Both the position numbers and the translations under genes were made by a program. A model generated the notes under the pieces. The model saw nothing but the letters and a program-made list of their open reading frames with translations, had not been told where the DNA came from and did no database searches. Shown here piece after piece: positions 59,168 to 64,000 of a stretch of 64,000 nt of DNA; the first letter of the stretch is position 1; every line of letters starts with the position of its first letter. Source of the stretch: DASYFG01 sp036498565 (GTDB taxonomy: Bacteria; Bacillota; Bacilli; Lactobacillales; Lactobacillaceae); the NCBI GenBank assembly GCA_036498565.1, contig DASYFG010000004.1, positions 434,001 to 498,000 of the forward strand, read 5' to 3'.

Positions 59168-60178
59168 TTAAACGCTTTCGCGCACCATTAACGTTGATGG
59201 AACCGTCAATTCCACGGGTAATTGTCGCTCGCCAACAATGCGTTCGCGGGCCAGACGCAACGCGGCTTTGCCCATTTCTTCAACTTCGGGATGAACGGTT
59301 GTCAAAGACGGCGTCAAAAAGCCCGCCACTTCGATATCATCAAAACTGATAATTGCAATATCGGTGGGAATTTTAATGCCCGCCATTTGCAAACCACGAT
59401 ACAAGCCGATGGCAATCGGATCGGAAGCCGCAACAATTGCGGTTGGTTGCTGAGCCAATAATTCTGGGACAATCTCCAGCGCTTTTAACGTGTCCCACCC
59501 GACCAAATACGTTTGTGGTGGCAAATGATGCGTCGTCATCCATGCTTCATAAACACGGTGGCGCGCGTCAATATGCGTTGAGACGGCCACACCTGCTTCA
59601 TCATAAAGCGCCACATCGGCCCCCACAAACGCAATTTTTTGATGCCCCTTTTCTGCCAAAAAATCAAGCACGCGATAACTTTGCGCAGAAAAATCATTGT
59701 GCACAATATCGTAACCTTGAATTGGCCGGTCATCATCGACCACGACCACATTGGCATTGATGGCCAAAATTTTCTTCATCAGCGTATCGGTGGGATTGCC
59801 GATAATTATGACCGCTCCAAAATCGGCCAGCCGTTGCCAATCTTTGTGCGCGTCCACCAAACGAAAAACCATCTCAATGCGCATTTGCCAACGGGTGGCG
59901 GCTAATTCGATACCCGTGCGAATTGAGCGGAAGTACGGGTCATTCAACTCACGCTCTTCATCAAACGTGCTAATCAGCGCCACGGCCAATTTTTGTTCGC
60001 CTGCTTTGCTGATCAAACGCCGATTGGCGCGTGGTTGATAATGTAATTTATTAGCGACATCAATGACGCGCGCACGCGTATCGGCTGTCACTTTTAATGT
60101 TTGATCTTCACTTAAAATGCGCGACACTGTCGCTGGCGAAACGCCAGCCTGCCGCGCGACATCACGAATGCTAACCAT
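59168..60178 (-). CDS. LacI/GalR-family transcriptional regulator
   Basis: A 336-residue regulator: helix-turn-helix MVSIRDVARQAGVSPATVSRIL, hinge, and periplasmic-binding-like domain ending IAIISFDDIEVAGFLTPSLTTVHPEVEEMGKAAL. It lies next to galM and lacZ, so galactose or a related sugar is a reasonable effector guess (GalR-like). The palindrome TGTTTACTAAACA in its own promoter spacer suggests autoregulation. GAAGGGG precedes ATG 60178. Confidence 0.9.
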   Translation of the reverse strand: MVSIRDVARQAGVSPATVSRILSEDQTLKVTADTRARVIDVANKLHYQPRANRRLISKAGEQKLAVALISTFDEERELNDPYFRSIRTGIELAATRWQMRIEMVFRLVDAHKDWQRLADFGAVIIIGNPTDTLMKKILAINANVVVVDDDRPIQGYDIVHNDFSAQSYRVLDFLAEKGHQKIAFVGADVALYDEAGVAVSTHIDARHRVYEAWMTTHHLPPQTYLVGWDTLKALEIVPELLAQQPTAIVAASDPIAIGLYRGLQMAGIKIPTDIAIISFDDIEVAGFLTPSLTTVHPEVEEMGKAALRLARERIVGERQLPVELTVPSTLMVRESV

Positions 60179-60196
60179 GTTTTACCCCTTCAACAT

Positions 60197-60228
60197 ATTG
60201 TAGCACACGCTGTTTACTAAACACAAAA
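60197..60228 (-). promoter_or_regulatory. Promoter and operator of the LacI-family gene
   Basis: TACAAT (60197-60202) with TTGTGT about 18 nt upstream. A perfect 13-bp palindrome TGTTTACTAAACA (60211-60223), of LacI-family operator type, lies between them. Confidence 0.75.
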
Positions 60229-60232
60229 CCGA

Positions 60233-61177
60233 CTAATAGCCGCGCGTCAAATCTACCCGATTCACTGTCAATTTCTCCCAAGCCAAATAAGCAGGCAGAT
60301 TTTGCTCAAAAATATCCCATAGCGCGTCCGGACGCTTGGGTTGTTGATGCTCGGCCCAGCTGGTGTGTTGCGTCACCAAAATTTTTGGATGCGTCAACAA
60401 TTCATGACCATCCGGCAAAGGTTCTGGCGTCGTCACATCAAGTGCGGCAAAACGAATTTTCTGAGAATCTAATGCTTGCAGCAAAGCCGCTTGGTCCACC
60501 GTATCACCTCGACCAACGTTAGCAAACAAAATCAAATCATCCACTTGATCAAAAATTGTCGCATTAAAATAATGCTGTGTCGCTTTAGTGGCTGGCAAAG
60601 TATCGACAATCACTTTGACTTTTGGCAAAAGTTCCGCCACATCGCTTAGCGCTACCACTTTATCAAAACCGGCCACCGCCTGACCACGCGTATTGACGCC
60701 GTACGCCGTGCCGCCCAAAGTTTGAATGTACTCGGCCAATTGCGCGCCGATACTACCCGTGCCAAAAATCAACACTGGCAATTCACTCAACAAATACTGA
60801 TCGGTAAATTCCGACCACGTCTGTTGCGCCACGTAATGATGCAAGCCGCGCGCGACAAATAAAATGTAGGCCAAAACTGTTTGGGCAATCGGCCTTGATT
60901 TGACACCACTGGCGTTGGTAACTTGTACGCCGGCTTTTTCGAGTTGTTTTTGTGGCAAATTATTCACACCGGCACCGATGTTTTGCACCCATTTTAGCTG
61001 ATTTTCTTGGGCTAATATTTGCTGGCCTAATTGCTCGTCCCAGACGTACATCATCGTCACTTGGCCGAGTTGTTCAGGTTGGATGGCTTCTTTTGTGACG
61101 ACGGTGATGCCGTATTTGGCAAGCGTATCTTGCGCGCGTTTTGGCAAAGGTTGATTGGCTAATAGTAATTCTGACAT
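60233..61177 (-). CDS. D-isomer-specific 2-hydroxyacid dehydrogenase family protein
   Basis: A 314-residue NAD(P)-dependent dehydrogenase. The nucleotide-binding fold has FGTGSIGAQLAEYIQTLGG (about 139-157), and the catalytic arginine and histidine are in NVGRGDTVD and VTQHTSW. The substrate cannot be read from the sequence. ATG 61177 follows GGAGGTG. It has an extended -10 (TGCTATAAT, 61202-61207) and no clear terminator, so it may read into the LacI-family gene. Confidence 0.9.
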   Translation of the reverse strand: MSELLLANQPLPKRAQDTLAKYGITVVTKEAIQPEQLGQVTMMYVWDEQLGQQILAQENQLKWVQNIGAGVNNLPQKQLEKAGVQVTNASGVKSRPIAQTVLAYILFVARGLHHYVAQQTWSEFTDQYLLSELPVLIFGTGSIGAQLAEYIQTLGGTAYGVNTRGQAVAGFDKVVALSDVAELLPKVKVIVDTLPATKATQHYFNATIFDQVDDLILFANVGRGDTVDQAALLQALDSQKIRFAALDVTTPEPLPDGHELLTHPKILVTQHTSWAEHQQPKRPDALWDIFEQNLPAYLAWEKLTVNRVDLTRGY

Positions 61178-61201
61178 GTGTTTCACCTCCAATTTACTTG
61201 T

Positions 61202-61207
61202 ATTATA
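61202..61207 (-). promoter_or_regulatory. Extended -10 promoter of the dehydrogenase gene
   Basis: TGCTATAAT, starting just after the galM terminator T run. The -35 is weak. Confidence 0.55.
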
Positions 61208-61213
61208 GCACTA

Positions 61214-61239
61214 AAAAAACAGCGTCACTGCGCTGTTTT
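61214..61239 (-). terminator. Intrinsic terminator after galM
   Basis: AAAACAGCG/CGCTGTTTT stem with a six-base loop and a run of seven T on the minus strand. Confidence 0.85.
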
Positions 61240-61271
61240 CATTCATTAATTTAATCCGTGTGATTAACAAA

Positions 61272-62309
61272 TTAAATTTTATCGTAAGCATAAATAATCG
61301 TATGCGACACTTGCTCATCTTGTAACAACGTCACATCGCCAAAATTGCTGTGGTGCTGACTGTCTGGCAAATTCTGCGCTTCGATAGCGACCGCCAACCA
61401 CGGATGACCGTCACCGCGATTTAGGCCTTTAACCACCGTGTCGTCCAATTGGCTCGCGGTAAAGACGACCGCCGCGTTGCGATCTGAATAAATCGACACG
61501 CGCCGTTTAGAAGCGCGATCCGTCAAAGTCGCAACCGGTCGCGTCAAACTCGGACTCACCACAAAGACATCATCGAAGCCACCTTCGCGCGTTTGAGCGC
61601 GCATTTGCGGTAGAACAACGCCCAAATCTGATTGGCTTTGTAAGTCAAACGGTGTGTTGGCGTTGGTTAAAATTTCACCAGTTGGCACTTTGTCCGCATC
61701 AACGGCTAAATGCTGCGTGCTGTTCAGCCACAAATCATGCGTCAACACATCTTCAACACCGTTATCAGCCAAATTAAAATACGTATGCACCGTCGGATTA
61801 AAGACGCCATCGGCTTGACTTTGCGCGCCAGTAAACGTTATTTTAACTTGATCATCCGCGGTTAATTCATATTGCACGGTCATTGTCAAAGTTCCGGGAA
61901 AACCGTCAGTTTCAGGCGTTTGCGTACGTGTCAGAGTTAACACATCCGCATTTTCAGCGACTTTTACGTCAAAGAATTGTTCGCCCACGCCTTGTGCGCC
62001 GCCGTGCAAAGAATGACCGTTTTCGTTTGATGGCGTGCTGATTTCATGCCCGTTTTGTTGCCAGCGGCCATCGCGAATCCGCCCCGCCGTGCGGCCAATG
62101 ACGCGATTAATGTTGTAATCCGCAATTAATTTGTCAAAATCATCACTCGACAACACCAAATTCACCCGTTCATCGCCATCTAAAATTGAAAATTCTTGCA
62201 CAATCCCGGCAAAATTCAGCACACTTAAGCGCGTCCCACGCGCATTTTCCAAAGTATAACGCACCACGCGTTGCCCGTGATGTTCACCAAAATCTGTTAT
62301 GTTAATCAT
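61272..62309 (-). CDS. galM: Aldose 1-epimerase (mutarotase)
   Basis: A 345-residue enzyme interconverting the anomers of galactose or glucose, which follows beta-galactosidase in lactose use. The family marks GRTAGRIRDGRW and the catalytic histidine in NPTVHTYFNLAD are visible, with a C-terminal glutamate region VAIEAQNLPDS. I start at ATG 62309 after GGAGGTG, overlapping lacZ by 8 nt. The longer frame lies inside lacZ. Confidence 0.95.
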   Translation of the reverse strand: MINITDFGEHHGQRVVRYTLENARGTRLSVLNFAGIVQEFSILDGDERVNLVLSSDDFDKLIADYNINRVIGRTAGRIRDGRWQQNGHEISTPSNENGHSLHGGAQGVGEQFFDVKVAENADVLTLTRTQTPETDGFPGTLTMTVQYELTADDQVKITFTGAQSQADGVFNPTVHTYFNLADNGVEDVLTHDLWLNSTQHLAVDADKVPTGEILTNANTPFDLQSQSDLGVVLPQMRAQTREGGFDDVFVVSPSLTRPVATLTDRASKRRVSIYSDRNAAVVFTASQLDDTVVKGLNRGDGHPWLAVAIEAQNLPDSQHHSNFGDVTLLQDEQVSHTIIYAYDKI

Positions 62310-64000
62310 CTGGCACCTCCTGCCAAAGCACTTCATAATGATACGTCGTTTCCGTTAACAAATACGCGTCTGCTACGCTCGGCGACCACGAATCATCGCC
62401 ACCAACGCCCATGTGCGCACCGTCAATTTGCAGCCAAACCGCATCATCTGGCACTAATTGCGTGCGATACGCGCGCTGCGCCAACTCCTTTTGCGCATAA
62501 TGACTCACGTTAAATGCCAAAGGTTGCAGATTAGCTACGATGCGTTGCTGTGGCAAATCAATTTCTGTGACGGCCGTGCGCAAACCATGTTCACTCGGAA
62601 AAATATAAGGCGTATAAAAGTCGGCAATCGTTTGCTGCCAACGGCCAATTTTAGCGGCCGAATGCCGGTCTGGATAATTTTCAAATGGCCCACGACCAAC
62701 ATAACTAATTTGCGCAAAAGGCGCCAAAGCCATTTGTACCCCAACACGTGCTGGCGGCAAATGTTGGCTGTCACGGCGGACCGTAACGCTCAACAGCAAC
62801 TGACCGTTTTTGTCAAAACGATACGTTTTCGTGGACTGAATGAGTTGCTGATTTTGCGACCAAAAACCGTGCCTTGTTACAACTTCCACAAATTCGCCGC
62901 TGCGCGCCACATCAAAGAATTGCAATTCTGGTTGCATATCATACCAACCTTCGGCACGCCAGCGCGCTTCCCAGGCATGGGGGTCAGGATTTTGTACTTC
63001 ACTCACGCCAATATCATTGTCGATTGGCGCGCGTGTGAAATTATCCATCAAGGGCGCATACAAACGTTCATGACCTTGATATTGCCAACTCGTCAACCAG
63101 CCACTTTGCGGATCGAATTGCCAAACCGCGTGTGTCCCAACGATTTCAACCATTTTTTCTGTTGTCAAAACCGCCGGTGCTTGTTGGAAAATCGGCATTG
63201 CCGGAATTGCGCGTGCCAAAACAAATTGCTCGTAACCTTCCGCTTCAACGCGCACATTGACGAACACATCACCAGTTGATTTTGGCAAATCCAAATCAAT
63301 ATGAATGGTTTCACTGGCTGGCAAAGTAAAGTCGACGTCTTTGTGCCAGGTCACTTCGTGATTAACGGATAACGTGATTTCAACAGTTGACGTCACCTGC
63401 TTAAACAAGTATTCACTCGCAATCGTCAACACATTGTCAGCCAAAGAAAATTGCAAATATTGTTGTTGATAAGCCACTTCTTGCAAAGCAGGTTTTGGCG
63501 TACGATCAGGAAATAACAAACCATCCAAACTAAATTGCCGATCATTGGGTTCATCGCCAAAACCGCCACCATAGACATAATCGCCGTCTTTGGCCAAACC
63601 TTGATCGACCCAATCCCAAATAAAACCGCCCTGCAACCGTTCAAATTGCCGAAAAGCCTGCCAATATTTGGCAAAACCACCGAGACTATTGCCCATATTA
63701 TGCGCATATTCACACAAAATCAACGGGCGCGTCTCACCCGGTTTGGCAATCCAACGTTTCAACGACCACTTATCATTGACCACATCGCGTTGATCTTGGT
63801 CAACACGCGCATACATCGGCACAATCAAATCCGTCGCCGGACTATCTGCGCCGCCACCTTCATATTGAACCGGTCGCGTCGGATCGCTTTGTTTCAACCA
63901 TTGATACAGCGCATCATGATTATGACCATATCCCGATTCATTTCCCAACGACCAAATAATGATGGCTGGAAAATTCCGATCACGTTGCACCATGCGGGTC
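62302..64000 (-). CDS. lacZ: Beta-galactosidase LacZ (GH2), C-terminal part
   Basis: The last 565 or so codons of a gene that starts beyond the right edge. It is the long single-chain GH2 type: IIIWSLGNESGYG carries the acid/base Glu, LILCEYAHNMGNSLGG the nucleophile Glu, and the C-terminal small-chain domain (FTRAPIDNDIGVSE, then DGAHMGVGGDDSWSPSV) is fused on. Many lactobacilli instead split it into LacL and LacM. The sequence is strikingly close in style to the enterobacterial enzyme. Translationally coupled to galM. Confidence 0.95.
   Translation of the reverse strand, partial: TRMVQRDRNFPAIIIWSLGNESGYGHNHDALYQWLKQSDPTRPVQYEGGGADSPATDLIVPMYARVDQDQRDVVNDKWSLKRWIAKPGETRPLILCEYAHNMGNSLGGFAKYWQAFRQFERLQGGFIWDWVDQGLAKDGDYVYGGGFGDEPNDRQFSLDGLLFPDRTPKPALQEVAYQQQYLQFSLADNVLTIASEYLFKQVTSTVEITLSVNHEVTWHKDVDFTLPASETIHIDLDLPKSTGDVFVNVRVEAEGYEQFVLARAIPAMPIFQQAPAVLTTEKMVEIVGTHAVWQFDPQSGWLTSWQYQGHERLYAPLMDNFTRAPIDNDIGVSEVQNPDPHAWEARWRAEGWYDMQPELQFFDVARSGEFVEVVTRHGFWSQNQQLIQSTKTYRFDKNGQLLLSVTVRRDSQHLPPARVGVQMALAPFAQISYVGRGPFENYPDRHSAAKIGRWQQTIADFYTPYIFPSEHGLRTAVTEIDLPQQRIVANLQPLAFNVSHYAQKELAQRAYRTQLVPDDAVWLQIDGAHMGVGGDDSWSPSVADAYLLTETTYHYEVLWQEVPDD

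Noticed and set aside
1..64000. tRNA, rRNA, CRISPR array, insertion sequence or prophage
   Set aside because: No such signature was seen; the T-box and riboswitch leaders are the only RNA elements I can support.

Overview
This window looks like a chromosome segment from a low-to-moderate-GC Gram-positive lactic acid bacterium. The best guess is Lactobacillaceae, Weissella/Leuconostoc group, judged from gene content and protein style because no database could be searched. Supporting signs are PolC with a clamp-binding tail, a class-I-type HMG-CoA synthase (mevalonate route), T-box and guanine riboswitches, CGAAC-type LexA and PurR boxes, cysteine-free S14 and L33, and an IMP dehydrogenase without CBS domains. 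Nearly every gene is on the minus strand. Only a PH-domain protein, a SnoaL-like protein, plsC and lexA are on the plus strand. No rRNA, tRNA, CRISPR array, prophage or insertion sequence was seen.

Layout, in plus-strand coordinates. 0-13 kb holds housekeeping genes: nif3 (partial), trmK, glyA, an asparaginase, recO/era/dgkA/ybeY/phoH, yqeY, rpsU, an M32 carboxypeptidase, a YitT protein, csbD, rpmG-rpsN and amtB. 13-22 kb is the uppS-cdsA-rseP-proS-polC block. 22-26 kb has a MerR regulator divergent from a small SnoaL-like gene, then dnaG-rpoD. 26-30 kb is the guanine nucleotide cluster guaB, a cysteine-free IMPDH-like paralogue, and guaA. 30-33 kb has a T-box-controlled amino acid permease, hpt and an AT-rich acetyltransferase. 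33-47.5 kb is a tightly coupled purine operon, purEKCSQLFMNHD-fhs-purB, preceded by a cluster of PurR-box-like sites. purA stands alone next to it. 49-52 kb is rpsB-tsf-pyrH-frr. 52-55 kb has a GIY-YIG protein, a tRNA methyltransferase, plsC, yneF and lexA with an SOS box. 55-58 kb is an AT-rich group of unknown secreted or membrane proteins carrying a duplicated fragment of mvaS. 58-64 kb has mvaS, a LacI regulator, a 2-hydroxyacid dehydrogenase, galM and the 3' part of a single-chain lacZ.

The genes fit a coherent purine programme. The pur operon makes IMP, with fhs supplying formyl-tetrahydrofolate inside the operon and glyA making glycine and one-carbon units. purA/purB lead to AMP and guaB/guaA to GMP, and hpt salvages bases. 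Control appears layered: PurR-type boxes in front of purE, and a guanine riboswitch plus terminator in front of guaB.

The most interesting signal is an about 100-nt RNA element present twice in the gua cluster: once between the guanine riboswitch and the guaB terminator, and once in the guaA leader. The copies are about three quarters identical and share a fold. I do not recognise it as a known class. Next in interest are the cysteine-free IMPDH paralogue between guaB and guaA, a 32-codon ORF coupled to both era and recO, and the mvaS 3'-end duplication next to unknown genes.
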